In this document: piece after piece, positions 46,063-58,911 of the stretch
How positions within the stretch are numbered: the first letter of the stretch is position 1
How the letters are laid out: the number at the start of each line of letters is the position of its first letter
From: Orbilia blumenaviensis
Lineage: Eukaryota; Ascomycota; Orbiliomycetes; Orbiliales; Orbiliaceae
DNA: 64,000 nt
NCBI GenBank assembly: GCA_036872755.1
Contig: JAVHNS010000005.1
Span: 930,001 to 994,000, forward strand
Direction of reading: 5' to 3'
Translations under genes and position numbers: made by a program
The notes under the pieces: model-generated
Told to the model about the DNA's origin: nothing
Database searches by the model: none
Seen by the model: the letters and a program-made list of their open reading frames with translations, nothing else

Positions 46063-49000
46063 ATGCAGACGCTGTAAAATATGTACTCGGCAGGTATGGT
46101 TATTGAATACGAGTCGGGGGACTCGTCGACAAGGCTATCACACTAATTCGGACACCTTAATAATTACTAAAGCCAAACTATAATAACTCAAAATCGAAGT
46201 TGGATATTCCATCTCTTACCCTTAAACAGTTCTTAAGAGCGCATTTGCAGACATGAGGAACTAGCCTATGCTGAACGGGCTTTCCTGGCTGGCTACGAGT
46301 ATTACTACCAATTGGCAATCCCACGTGGGCAATTCTTGATATGATCCTCACTGTGGGATCCAATTGACCAATTATATGGCCCTTTTATTGATAGGTCCGA
46401 TGGAATTCGTATGCGATAATGAATATTTGGTATCTGAACAGTCATTCTGTTTCTGAAAGCTCTTGATATTGATATTAGGTTGATGTCACGCCATAAATAA
46501 CTGAGACTGCATATTGTTGTTGTCTCAATGCAGCATGGCTTGGCCGGCGTAGCCGAATTCGCCAGGGTAGCACTCTCCAAAGCTTAGCCAGTACTGTGAT
46601 GGAAGTTTATTCGATTTTTGGGTCTTATCTATGGAATTCTTGAGTGGGGGGTTACCGATAAATCGTTGTCTGTTTGAACGCGGAGATGGTAACATGAGAT
46701 CATAGTCATGCGTCAATTAATCGCGGTTGGGGCTAGATAAAGATGCTCGTACGATATCTTTCCTAATTGCGCTGTGGGCCCGATATCAGTGGGTACCTAG
46801 CTAAGTACCTAGGTATCTGCTAGCCTAGAGCTGGATGGTATACGTAAGGTTTCTAAATTGCATTCTATGAGAGTCCGCGATCTTGAGATCTCGATTGAGG
46901 TATTGCCACAATATCATTCCCGATCGCCAAAATTGAACTCGAAGCGCTCGTGCTTGAAGCTTTTCTTACCGCAAACGACTTTAGACCTCGCTCTCACGAC
47001 ACGGCATGTTCCATGAGTTACCGCTGAAAGAGACTACTAAACCTATCAGGTGTTAAGATTCATGGACCTGCATACTTTTGTTCTAAACTCTATTAGAACA
47101 ACGCAGAATGGTCCCTTAGATCCTCGAAACGAGGGAATGTCGGTTGCTGTTGAAGGTTTGCAGGGTCACAGGACCGTAAAAACGAACGTTGGTGTTTGAA
47201 ATCGCAGAAAGGTGGTCCTGTTCGTTTCGACAGCGGCTCATTACTCAAGGGCTCCACCAAAAACTCCGCACTGACCTGATATCAAGGTTATCCACGATAA
47301 CAAGATATGATGCTCCCTGGATCCCTTCCCTTGGACCGGGGCTATTCATGCTTGCACATTGTGCAAGCCGTTTCTTGATGATAAACGATACTCATCTCTG
47401 ACCTTTGGTTTTACTCACAAAAATAGTTGCGTTCAACAAAGAATTTACGCTGTACGCCGGTACTCTGTATCTAAACAATATTGCAATATGGTTTAGCGGC
47501 TGCAATGTCGGTTCTTTGGTGAGACAGAAACTGTGCACACGTGGCTGATATCGATATTCGCTCCTATTTTAATGCCCGGACGGCGCATATGCGTCCATTG
47601 AGATTCCATATGATTAATGCTATCAACATTTCTCTTACTGATTCATGGAGCTAGTCGACTAGTGGCGTTCCTTGGGACTTCTCATGACGCTGTAGGGGCT
47701 TCAGGCCTCCACCTGCAAACGGTCAAGCAGGTAATTGGTTTCATACAGAAAAACGTTCCAGAAGCTAAGACTAAAATCACGAAATCGCATACCAAAGGTC
47801 GCATCTGGTTGATTACAGGGTTCAGATATTCAACTGCCTACAACTTATCACCGGTTATGGGGGTCGATCGGATTGATTGCTCACCGTATCATATCATCTG
47901 GTGGACGATCTCAGCAGAGGCTTCTAGCCCCTCTTTTATTTTTGCCAAACATTCCAAGATATGTATGTGTACGTAAGGATCTTGGAGTCAAGCCTGCTAC
48001 ACCATCCTGTCCAGGCAGTCACACCGAGATCGACTCTTTTGGAGTAACCTTGGACCTATCGAATCAGATATGCCGTTGGAGTTTCGCCCTGCAGCTCCAA
48101 ATCTCGTCCCTGCCTCAAACATCTAATTAATTCCGGTGCTTAGATCGCAGTTGCCTATTCAGCACAGTCCAAAGCTGGCTAACCGAGCCGCGAGTTAATC
48201 CAGCAGGAAGGGTTGTCAGATGTCGTCAGGACAGACAACACCCAGGTTCTGGTAGTTCTGACTTTTTAAGGGTTTGACTCGTGATCATGAAGTGGAAAGC
48301 TGAAAAATAGTGAAGGTCCAAGATTTTTGTAGACGTAATTGCCCTGCAAAGAACAATTCTCAGACAAGGACGAACTCTTTGCGCATGCAGAACTGCGCCG
48401 CCCCAAAGTAGTTCACTTTTGTGTCGCAGTCCTCCCCAAGTTCTTCGACAAAGTAGACCTACATTCGCCAGTAGATGCCCTCTTGAAATCGGCGTTTGAA
48501 AAGTTTGACTAAGAAGTACTGCATACCTCGTTTTTTCATGCATGACGCTGTAATACCTTTTTTTTTTTTTTTTTTTTTTTACCAAGACGTCGCAGCCCAC
48601 CCACCCGGCAACCACGACCCGCAGCTCGTGTGGGTTCATGCTCGACAGTGACAAAGCAGCTACCTAGCAGTTATCTCTATACCCTGTTTGGATGCCTTTG
48701 AAATAATTTGCCTTGGCTGGGTCCAGCCTGCTTGGTGCCGTCTGCTTCCAGAAGCTAGAAGGCGGTTTTTCGCTGCGCTGCCCGTCCGCACCTTTTGCTT
48801 GGTGATACAGTTCGCCTCCAAACCTTACATATACTCTGAATTTCCTCCGCTTCAATTCGTCCCTCCTTTGAGACAAAAAGTGGAATAAGTAAAACCTTTT
48901 GGCTCGATGCGATGGATGGCTTGTTCTAACTTTAGCCTTCGTATATAAAGTGTCGACACCCCTGGAATACTTACACAGAATTGAATCCTCCCCGATCTCG

Positions 49001-49237
49001 TGCCCATTTGCATTTAACTTCCCTGCCTACCTCAACCGTTATTTGTGCGACGACACACAACACAGCGATTCCAACACGGAACAGCATCACAGACACGACA
49101 CAGACATTCACAACTTCGGGCGACTATGGAGCTGTTGGTTCTGCTATAATGCAGAAAGCTCATACTCAAACCTGGGACATCGCTTCCTACGGAAATATAT
49201 AAAATATAAACCGACCGTATAGTATATCACTTGGAAA
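46063..49237. other. Intergenic region of about 3.2 kb
   Basis: No supported gene. An open frame at 47617-47976 starts with a hydrophobic stretch and could be a small secreted protein, but it has no other support. A poly-T tract of about 22 bases lies at 48559-48580. The region just before 49238 is rich in CA dinucleotides and is probably the leader of the kinase-like gene. Confidence 0.4.
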
Positions 49238-51283
49238 ATGACCGAAGTTATGTCATACTACCCATCATCCTACGCATCGGGCGGCGAAACCTCGCGATCT
49301 CAGTATTTAAGCCCGACTATATTTTCAAAACCGTATGGTTACGACTCTGAAGGTTCACGGTCGGCGAATAGAAAAGTGGCCGTAAACCCTACTTTCTTTG
49401 ACGATATTGGATATTCCGACGAATCCATCCATGATCCGGATCTGGCATCCCTCTACTCGTCTGTTTCGACAGTAGATTCTCATTTCTCCGCCCTACCCGA
49501 CATAAAACCTAGTATCGACCCGTCGCGGTTATACCTCGACATCCACAGACAGAAAGATGAATATGCGAATATGTCATCGTCGCAGCGGCGGCGGAAGCAA
49601 CTGAAACAAAGAGCCGTCGCAGTCGGGAACCAGTTCTTGACAATGAATGCAATAATATTTGGCTTCGGTACCCAAGAGAAATTAGACTTCGAGGCGGCAA
49701 AGGTCTGGTGGGACGACCTACGAATTAAATACACCGTTACGGAAAGCTTTGTTATTGCAAATATGCCGTACGTGCCCGGCCTAAAGCCGCCACTGAAGGA
49801 GCGATTAAAGCAACCTGTCGCTTTCGGTGCTGGTTTAACAGACGAAACTTACCTGGACTGGATCGTTCACAAAGCGAGGCGGCTGTTCTTGGTATTACTG
49901 CACCTTGGGGTTCCGGAGCAAATATTCTGGATTATTGACGACGCCTGGGACGATGCCGACCTACCGATCGCCAGGAAAACAATACCAAGGCTTGCCCTTT
50001 CCTCGAAGCCAGACGAAGAAATGGATGAACGATTCTGGAGAACACAATTTACATTCCTTTTGAAGGGAATAAATTCGGGAGAACACATCGAGTACGAAGA
50101 ACAAGAAACTGTTCCTCTCGAGGTTATCGAAAAGCTACCCCCAAATGGGGATTATGTGGCGGAAAAGGTCGTGCGACCATACGGAAAACGGACCCACGAC
50201 TACATTACTCGGATAACGGTTCCCTCAAAGGATAACCTTATGCTCCATGTTGAAACGATCCGGTCGCGAAATATACGCCACGCTAATATTGTGGAGCTTT
50301 TTGCATCTTACACATACGAAGATATGGGTTATCTCCTTTACCGCCCCGCCCCCACAATGACGCTAGACTCCTTTTTCCGCTCGCCTTCGTACTGCTACTC
50401 CGCAATGTCGACAACGGAAAAGCGGGTACTAGCTTTCAACTGGATCATCGGCTTAGTCAGCGCTGTCGCATTCTTGCATACGAAATGCATTCGCCACGGC
50501 GACATTAATCCGTTTAGCATATGTGTAATGGACGACGGTGCGAAGTTGATGCTTTGCGACGCCGGTCCAGTTCTTGGTACTTTGGATGTTTTCAACAGAC
50601 AAGGGCGAGCCGAGGTTCGGGACGAATATGGTGCTCCGGAGGACTATGCTGATGCCGCTGGTCTAGTCGCACTTTTGGGAGAACAGCCACACCTTGCGAC
50701 CGATCCCGTAATACTCTGCAAGTCAGACGTATTCAGTCTGGCTTGTGTAATGGTGGACATTTTGACTTTTGTCTCAAGATTAAAGATGTCTGTTTATAAA
50801 AACCATCGTCGGAAAACGGGGGGCTTAGCACGAAACAGCCTCAGATCAAGTTCATCACTTGGGTCTTCAGCTAGCGGCAAGAGTACTCGGACAGTTTTTC
50901 CAAGCAGTGTTTTCAATCGGTCGACGGCAACAGTGGTTGAACGGCCGCTTAGCCATGGTTCTGGTCGGCTAATCGCTCGCCGTGAGTCGGACGCTAAGTC
51001 TTCAAACTCCAAGTCAAGCATTAAGAAGACGGATATCTCATTCCGAGGGAATCTTGCTTCGGTTCGAAGCTGGTGTGATACCCTTGTCGAATCTGCAGAG
51101 GATAAAGATACCGATGGCACAGGTGACGCTGTGGTTCGAGAGCTGATTGCTCTCTGCTGCAGAGGGATGTTCACTGAAAAGCCAAGGGAGCGCATGGGGA
51201 GTGGAGCAGTTGTAGCCAGACTTGGCTTACTTGCAGACAGGTTACGAAAACTCCTTGTAGAGAGTGATAGCAAGAAGGAGTAA
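49238..51283 (+). CDS. Degenerate protein-kinase-like protein
   Basis: Single exon, 681 residues. A disordered N-terminus of about 130 residues is followed by a helical region and then a kinase-like fold at about residues 330-680. Visible kinase landmarks: a possible beta-3 lysine (YVAEKVV), an alpha-C-like HVETIRSRNIRHANIVEL, a catalytic-loop equivalent HGDINPFSI, a metal-loop equivalent CDAGPV and an APE-like YGAPED. In the catalytic loop the Arg, Lys and Asn of HRDxKPxN are replaced (Gly, Asn, Ser), and DFG reads DAG. The catalytic Asp positions remain. A long Ser-rich insert (about 525-590) splits the C-lobe. Probably a pseudokinase or atypical kinase with a regulatory role. Confidence 0.82.
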   Translation: MTEVMSYYPSSYASGGETSRSQYLSPTIFSKPYGYDSEGSRSANRKVAVNPTFFDDIGYSDESIHDPDLASLYSSVSTVDSHFSALPDIKPSIDPSRLYLDIHRQKDEYANMSSSQRRRKQLKQRAVAVGNQFLTMNAIIFGFGTQEKLDFEAAKVWWDDLRIKYTVTESFVIANMPYVPGLKPPLKERLKQPVAFGAGLTDETYLDWIVHKARRLFLVLLHLGVPEQIFWIIDDAWDDADLPIARKTIPRLALSSKPDEEMDERFWRTQFTFLLKGINSGEHIEYEEQETVPLEVIEKLPPNGDYVAEKVVRPYGKRTHDYITRITVPSKDNLMLHVETIRSRNIRHANIVELFASYTYEDMGYLLYRPAPTMTLDSFFRSPSYCYSAMSTTEKRVLAFNWIIGLVSAVAFLHTKCIRHGDINPFSICVMDDGAKLMLCDAGPVLGTLDVFNRQGRAEVRDEYGAPEDYADAAGLVALLGEQPHLATDPVILCKSDVFSLACVMVDILTFVSRLKMSVYKNHRRKTGGLARNSLRSSSSLGSSASGKSTRTVFPSSVFNRSTATVVERPLSHGSGRLIARRESDAKSSNSKSSIKKTDISFRGNLASVRSWCDTLVESAEDKDTDGTGDAVVRELIALCCRGMFTEKPRERMGSGAVVARLGLLADRLRKLLVESDSKKE

Positions 51284-52367
51284 TATTTACGTTATTTTTG
51301 CTGCGATCGCAGTTTTCATGTCTGCTTCTTTTGGGAATACATATGCAGAAGGTGCCACACTTTTTTCCTTGTTGTTTGAATGATCAGAGCCCCCAAAATC
51401 CAAAATGGGCAGCCACATGATCATGCACGATTATTAGAGATGAATTCTTATTGGAGGAGTAGTAAAAGGTTTTTTTGTTTTTGGCTTTTTTTTAATGGCA
51501 TTTCAGTTGGCGTCTTTCGGGGAACATGTATACGGCGTGGACTCGGTTTATTTTATGGCTTATGGATGCATATGGATAAAGACTTTTTTTTCTTTTCTTA
51601 CCTTAATTTCTCCCTTGACCTTTTTTTGTGTAAATATATTTTACCTCCCTCTAGAAAATCTTATTCATACCGGATTTTTGACTTCGAACGCGCAATATTC
51701 GTTGGTAGACATGTGGATGAAGATCCTGGCAAACAAGCACGGTCCTTTGTTTGAAATTTATCAAATACAGATCTGGGGGGTCGCTCCCTTCACATGCATG
51801 TCGACAAGATCCCGATCGAGTGATTAATTTGGGTATGAAACCTTGTCATCAAATACTCCCACGGCCGCTCGGGAACTCGCAAAGTCACAGGCGCTGCGAA
51901 CTCTGTAAAGATGAGAGGTCCTCCTTTTAATATACATACTTACACGAGAATACAACCCAAGGCTAAGGCATTTGGGCGTGAAATTTGCTAGATATGCGGT
52001 GTTGCGACAATTCCAAAATTAGGAGGGGCCTCAAAAATCCAGATGTTTCGAAGTAGATACTCATGTAACTCTTTATGCTGGCTGCCATGCCGCATCAATA
52101 AGCCTGTCAAGGGCCCTAGTTAGCCGGCTGGCCCGTTAGGAGGGTATGACGACAACACATTTTCGTGTTGCATATTTTGCGGGGCTGAGGATAAGATATG
52201 CGGTTTTGTCCCACCAGTTCCGTCCGAACCATATTCCATTGGCCCAAAACGCAACTGGTCTTTTCTATAAATTTGTCCGAAGGAGGCGCAGGGCATAGTT
52301 AAACCTTTGAAGCTAACGAAATAGTCGTAAGATCCACTTTTTTAGAGCTCCCGAAAAAGAAGCGAAT
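51284..52367. other. Intergenic region
   Basis: Holds the 3' region of the kinase-like gene and the upstream region of the F-box gene. Open frames at 51380-51827 are AT-rich and overlap the likely 3' UTR. Nothing else seen. Confidence 0.4.
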
Positions 52368-54418
52368 ATGATGAGTACGAAATCAGCCCTTGATGTCAAG
52401 ACTGGTACCAATGGGGCAGTGGGTCTTATGCACCTCCCTCCAGAGATCCTGTGGGATATATCTTCATATGTACGTCTTAGTACCAACATTAGTTATCTTT
52501 CATATCGAATTGGATCCCATAACTAAGCCTAATTAATATTCCTCCAGGTTAAACCCTGCGACCTTCCAAAACTCGTCCGAGTTTGCAAGCGGGTCAACGA
52601 AATATGTATCCCACGTATCTACAATACAATAATTCTTCATCCGCTCGACCTCAAGAGTCCGAAAAGCTTGGTGAGAGGTGGAAATGCCAACTTTCGACAC
52701 ATAAGATCTCTTCAAATCGCTAGCAATGTAGAAAATGCTGGTTATTGGCTCGAGGACCTGCCTGGCGATGCTATCGATTGGATATCGAACGTAATGAGAG
52801 GACAGCTCGATAAGTTCCTAAGCTATCTTCCGGATGGCGTTCTTAGAGAATTTGCGTAAGTTTATGGTTTTATGATGGTGTATCGGCCTGATTGATATAT
52901 ATGGCACATGGGCTAACGTAACCGGCGGCTAAGTTGGCGAACAGACATGCTACTAGGTGAAAGCACGGTGGACTACCTCCTTCAACATCAGCAAAATATA
53001 GATTCTCTCGAATTATTGCGCTTGGGTACTAGGCGCGGGTTTCCTGCCCATCCCCCGGAAAGGGCCGAATTTTCCGAAAAACTTCTCCAGCAGAACAAAT
53101 TGGTTCGGCTGGAGGTTGGCGATATCCCTGGCTGCGATGGGTTCGAGCTACTCCAAACTTTCATCAGAACCATCATAAAACACCAGAAAACATTAAAACA
53201 CATTCGTTTTAGGTGTACTAGTTATGAGACCGACCAAATCTCGCAGCCCGTTTATCCCGTCCATATCACCGATCCTATTGTTTGGGTCTACGGTACGGGG
53301 GGTTGGAGTAGGAGACCCATCAAAGACACGATCAGTAGTTGCGGAATAAAACTCGACCCTCCCTCCGAACTCATTTTCCCTGCCCTGGAAAGCCTTGATA
53401 TTTCAGACTTCGAACTTCCTGCCGATGTGACTCGAGAGGCTGCAAGTCTCCTCGACGGGGTTTTACAAATTCGCCAACTACGGTCTCTAAAGTTTCGAAA
53501 CTGCGGATATCTGGATTCCATGCTATGGCCAGTGCTTAGCAAATATCTGTCCCACATTTCGGTGCTCCACTTAACTATTCATCTGGACTACCAACCGGTA
53601 TATAGCTTCCTAGAGGACCAAAATGTTTCTACCACACTCAAAGAACTTCGCCTTGTAATGCGAGTAGGTCGGGAAGTTAGATTTCCAGATCTTCGGCGGC
53701 ATTCAAAGACACTTCGGGTCCTTTACTTGGCCATGATTGATATTTATGACCAAGGACCTGCTGCGAGCAACGCGCCGCGTGCAGCCTACATATGCCCTAC
53801 ACCCAGAGAGGCAGTATATCAGCTCATGTCCCTACCACAGCTTGAAGAGCTAGCCATCGCATTTCCGAATCCAAAAATCTCGGTGAGTTAATAATTCTTC
53901 CCGTATTTTCTATCTGGCTACATAGAATCAGGTTAATTCTAATTTGAAACCAATAACCACAATAGCCCATAAAAATCAACCGGAACTCCTTTCCGTCCCT
54001 TCGTGTGCTATGGGTGCTATCGATAGCTGGTATTCTTGAAGCTCGAGGCCCCATTAGTGAAAATTTCTTTGACTCGATCTTCGTGGAAATGTCGGAACCC
54101 GGCCCCGCCGTGAAGTCAATGCAACAGAAAGATTATTTCGATAACATATTTACGAACCCGAAGGCATATCCAAATAATCTCCAAGTCGTTGGAGTAGGGC
54201 TTCGAGAAAACAGCGAGCATCCGACAGATATTTCAGTGATCGCGGAAATTCTATTCGATTCTGCTGATGGATTGGAACTAACGGCCGAACTTCAAGATTT
54301 TAATAATGTACGGAAATCGTTTACGATATTAGAAGGGTTTTTCAATAAGGAAGAGTACTCTTGGGTGAAGGTATTTGGAATGGGCAGGGGAGTCTGGAAC
54401 ATAAAGAGGTGGGCTTGA
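52368..54418 (+). CDS. F-box protein with leucine-rich-like C-terminal region
   Basis: Exons 52368-52469, 52548-52855, 52934-53882 and 53966-54418, giving 603 residues. All introns are in phase, and intron 2 has a GCTAAC branch site. The F-box motif is at residues 20-65 (LMHLPPEILWDISSYVKPCDLPKLVRVCKRVNEI). The rest has irregular leucine-rich segments (LRSLKFRNCGYLD, VLHLTIHLDYQPV, LKELRLVMRVG, LEELAIAFPNPKIS), a likely substrate-recognition surface. F-box proteins of this build link targets to the SCF ubiquitin ligase through Skp1. Target unknown. Two ATGs stand in tandem; the first is used. Confidence 0.88.
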
Positions 54419-54701
54419 TCTAAAGGACAATACAGGTTTTGGGTTTCTCTTTATAGTTTCTTATGACATATACCAGCTGTCGCTATAATATCTTGATATT
54501 GATTACTTTAACAGTCAAAATTGATATATATAAGTACATACGCGAATAAAACAGTAATCGTTTATATTCAAGTAGGCAAAAACGCTCGCTAAACCGGTCG
54601 GAATATCTTCAATCCGAATCTAAATAGTAATAGCAAAAAGCCAATTGATCGCGTAGCTGGCAATCTACGAACTCTCCTTGCTCAAATACTTACCTACCTA
54701 T
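54419..54701. other. Short spacer between convergent genes
   Basis: 3' ends of the F-box and Kelch genes face each other here. No other feature seen. Confidence 0.5.
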
Positions 54702-57022
54702 CTACCGCCATCGAGTTCCTCGCGAACTTATTGGAGATGGTGGGTCATTGTCTACTTCTTGAATGCGCTGCTCGCCCAGATCTACGATATAAAATACAAG
54801 GTTAGATCACCTGTCACGGTTTTTTTTTTTTTTTTTTTTGTGATGGTTAGGAAAACGTCTCTTACCTCCACCACCCAACTCATGCCTTTCCATCGCAGTC
54901 GGAGTGCTCGGGTTTCCCAGCTCAAAGTATCCAGTGGGGACCTTCGTATCCAATATCAGCCGTGTCCGATCGTTGTCGTTGTCCGGATAATCAACATCCG
55001 CCTCAGACACCTCATAACTATGATAACTAGCCCTCCACAGTTTCCCCGGATGCGCATATCCAGAACTCTCGTCGAATGTTGACGTCACACTCGAAGGCGA
55101 CGACGAATGGAGCTCCATTGCGCCACCGTCTCTGATCGGGTCGGGATCATATCTCGACTGACGATCGGCCCTTGAGGGCTCATACGCGATATCAAATTTG
55201 GATCTCAACGCCTCTTGCTCCTGTTTATATTCACGCTTCCTTTTATAATGATAAAACCCAGCCACGAGGATAAAGGCCAGTATTATCCCACCCGCCACAC
55301 CACCCGCAACCGCCGCAATTTTCACCATCGTATTCCCACCACTATTCACCTTAAACAGCGCCTCCAAATCGTGATCATCCCATCCATTAACAGGATCCGT
55401 CTGAATCTTCCCATTATTCGAAATACTCCCCATAACAAGCTGTGGAACGCTAAACTCGTCGTCCGCTGAGTATCGATAATCAGTGATCCATGTTAAAGTC
55501 GACATATCCAAGATATTAACTTCGTCCCATGTACACTCTGTGCTATTCTGCGTCGCGCCGCCTAGGATAATCATGTTTTTACCATGCACGTGGCATGTAT
55601 GCTGGACTCTACCCGCCGGTACATTTTCTGAAACTTCGAAGGTTTTCCGTATCCATCGGAAACTAGGGATGGATAGGATGTATAGTTCGTTGAAGTATTT
55701 TTCGCCGGAACGGTTTAGGAATGAGGAGGCTGTGCTGCCGCCGAACATGTAGATATTGTGAGATGAGAAATCAGGCGCTGAGGCGATGGCGATGCAGTGT
55801 TCCATTCGGGATTCGGGGATGTAGGTTCCGAATGTGGACTGGGAGTACCATTTTCGGGTGTCGAGGTCCATAATCCAGACACTCTGCATTGGTGTGAAGT
55901 TGATATCATCTGGATCAAAGTTCTCAGTTGCGATATTCGAAACATTTCCAATTTCCTAAATCACAGAAAGTGTTAGACTTCCACATAAACCATTTCACTT
56001 AAAAAAAAAAGAAAAGAAAAAAAAAACCAATCCAAGATGTTTTATGTACCCGAATCTCATCATTCTCCAAAGTCCCCCCGATCCCAATAATCGCCCCCGC
56101 AGTCCCAATAGGCAAATACCCCAACGCCGCCCCCATCCGCTTCTGAGAATCCGGCAAGCTCGTAGTCGTCCTATTCAAATTCCTCAAATTGAACGTCGTA
56201 AGCTGTTCCTCACTCGGATAATACCAATTCCCACTCTTAGGCGTCGCCGAATCATTAACAAATATCCTAGCCCCACCAACATACACCCCAATCCCATAAT
56301 CCCCCACAGACACAGACCCTCCCCTTGACACTCGATTTGGTAAATTCGAGTCACGGTGTGACCATGTCAACTCCTGTCCCCACACACTGGTATTCGCCGT
56401 ATATTTCCATAGCGAGGATGATGCATCCGGTCCTAATCCAGGTAGCCGTCCTTCGTAGATGTATAAATCTTCTTTATCCCTCCACATAGCCCCGTTAGCG
56501 ACCTTGGGGAGACCGGCCGCACCGTTGACCGTGTAATTTATCGATTGCCATTGCGGACCGTTCTGTTGGCTATCCCGACCTAGTCGAAAGGAGGTACCAT
56601 CGGGCCCGAGATCGAGTGACTGGAAATCATTTGCTGCGTCGTGACGTTAGGATCTGCTGTTATATTACAGAAGCGGGGAGGGGTGGGAGCGAGTAAGGCA
56701 TTGGCGGGGAAATTGTGTTGCAGCTTACATACTTGATTGTTCCGTCACAGCTCCAGACCCGGGATCTCGTACCACTCGAAACCCACCAGCGAGCACAAGC
56801 TTATCACCAACCAAAGCACCTATTTAACCCAAGAAACAGCGAAAAAATCAGACACGAAAGAATACAGAAATAAGAATCGCCGAGTTACTAAGCCAGAGAC
56901 GTACTTTGATGTCCAAACCGTTGGCATAACCCATCACTCGCACTTAGCTGACCTTCAACACCAAGGAATAGCGTTGCCAGTCCCGCAAAGAGCTCCCATG
57001 ACCGACTGCAGCTCGGTGCCAT
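54702..57022 (-). CDS. Kelch-repeat protein with signal peptide and single membrane span
   Basis: Exons (minus): 57022-56905, 56819-56733, 56633-56050, 55955-54866 and 54781-54702, giving 652 residues. Signal peptide at about residues 1-25 (ELFAGLATLFLGVEG). A Kelch propeller covers about 40-430, with blades ending in Gly-Gly pairs (LVLAGGF, GVYVGGARIF, IIGIGGTLEN, IYMFGGSTAS, MIILGGATQN). A single membrane span lies near 470-495 (IAAVAGGVAGGIILAFILVAGFY), followed by a basic, disordered cytosolic tail with tyrosine-containing segments. It should sit in the plasma membrane with the propeller outside, perhaps for cell-wall sensing or adhesion (inference). Intron 4 holds a run of about 20 A on the coding strand; without splicing it the protein would end in poly-Lys. 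The last exon is the least certain. Confidence 0.88.
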
Positions 57023-58911
57023 TCTAGCAGCGCAGGTCCGTGTGAGACGTAATTCGGTATCGGTATCGGTATCAGGGTCGGATTCGAAGCTTACGGTCCG
57101 ATAGAAGCTCCCTTTAAAGCTTTGCGAGAGCACTGTGCGATCGTTACACTGGAACGGAGTACAATTCCGCTGACGCCACCCGGGGCAATGGCTGTCGCGG
57201 GGTCGGTATCACCGTCGTCGTTAACTATAGAACATCCAGGGCCCAAGATCGATCGTAAACCAAAATTACATAAACGAAAAGCTCGCTAAAATAAAAAGGA
57301 TGAAAAAAAAAAGAGAGAGAGAAAGAGAGGGAAGAATAGCAGATTCGTGAATAAAGACAAGAAAACAAAGGAAGGCATACAATCGAACAAGGAAAGACAA
57401 CGGGTGAAAAACCGACAAGACTGAAGTGCATTTTTAGAAAGAAAAAAAGTATGCCACCAACATGCACGAAAGCCAGTAAGCTCCGGGGTTTGTGGGTAGG
57501 GCTGAATATCTTCCCTCCCAATCTCACCCCTGTCAGGAAAGAGAGAGGGAGAGAGAGCTGCCTTTGGCTGCACAAGCTCAGCCTCGTAACATCGAGTCGA
57601 CTAAGTCTCATGCAAGAGGGTTGTCGTTGGAAAGCCTAATATAGAACGGACGTTTGACAGTGCCTGCTTGGCCCGACAAGGTTAACCGGTGCGGGCATGC
57701 CGGGTTTACAACGTCGCTGAATGGCCAAGTTTAGCCGGCGCGGTTTCCCTCAACAAGAAGACATTCGAAAACAGGTTCAAATTTAGTGCATTTAGTTAGT
57801 TTTGCCCCCACTCCTGTGTAAGCCGTGGTGTCCAAGGGCTTGTATCGCCGTTAGCTTGTATTCATTGATGATTCAATTGGGGTTCCTTCGGAACACTAAC
57901 TCCATTGCTTGGCTCCCGCTTCGTCCTAAGTAAGACTAACCCTATGAGCAATTCACCTTTTAGACAACTTTGCGGGGACCCGTATACAACGGATGGGAAC
58001 TTGAACGAGATGTTGCAATATAATCCAAAACTTTAACTTCGTAGTATAAAATCTGTGCCAAATTCAAAATAAACCAGCGTGATATAGATGGATATCCGGA
58101 TATTTGCTTATATCAGTAAAATGGGGCAGCCGGACTGAGACTTACTCCTGCTGATAGAAAGAGACACGGCTCATTGGCAGGTCAAAAATTTGGACCTTCC
58201 TACCGTTGCTATCTTCGAAAAAAAAGAAAAAAAGAGAAAAGAGGATTAGATCCATTTCCACGTAACCAGACATACCTGTAGCGCATAGCCCATCAAACTC
58301 TCGATCAGCCACACCGAAACCATTCAAGGCAGGGTTGTTGTATACTTTATGTCAGCCGGCGATATAAATCGGGTTTGGTGTTGACAAATTAGCTGAAGCG
58401 TCACTATAATTACACAATCCCGCGCATCAGTCAATCGCATCAGGCAAAGGATTATGGACCGCTAAACCAATCAAATTCAAAACAAAGCAGCGGAACGGGC
58501 TATGAGAGCCAGTAGGATGAAGAGCTGGCGACTATAGGATTATTGGTACATATATACAATGGCAATATTGGCGCAGACAGCCGGCCTGCTCCATTCTTGT
58601 ATTGATCTTAAAGTTACTTCACATGTGTGTAAGCCTCTAAAACCTAGCTTAATGACTAAGCTCCCGTCTTCTAGAAAACTGAATTATAAACATATAATAA
58701 CATTGATGTGGTTTCAACTTGTAAAACCCAAACTCGGATAGACCAGACCAGTTGCGCAAGTCTTGATACCCAAGCGAACCATTAAAAGCCCATCCTATCG
58801 AGCGACCTAAGTTCAAAACCCAGCCTTAGAAATGTTGACAGGCTGATCCCCGGACTCTTCGTTGTCTATGCCCTCCTTAAATGGTTGAAATCTATAAATG
58901 CGAAACCCAAG
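57023..58911. other. Intergenic region
   Basis: Upstream region of the Kelch-TM gene, then spacer to the second F-box gene. Around 57300-57560 the plus strand is purine-rich (AAAGAGAGA-type tract), probably part of the Kelch gene's 5' leader or promoter as a pyrimidine tract on the coding strand. No gene seen. Confidence 0.4.

Noticed and set aside
47617..47976. Possible small secreted protein with hydrophobic start
   Set aside because: Single short frame, no cysteines pattern, no splice support and no recognisable family; could be chance.
54807..54866. Poly-Lys C-terminus of the Kelch protein
   Set aside because: This comes from reading into an A-run inside an intron; a GTAAGA donor at 54865 and an acceptor at 54782 give a more natural last exon.
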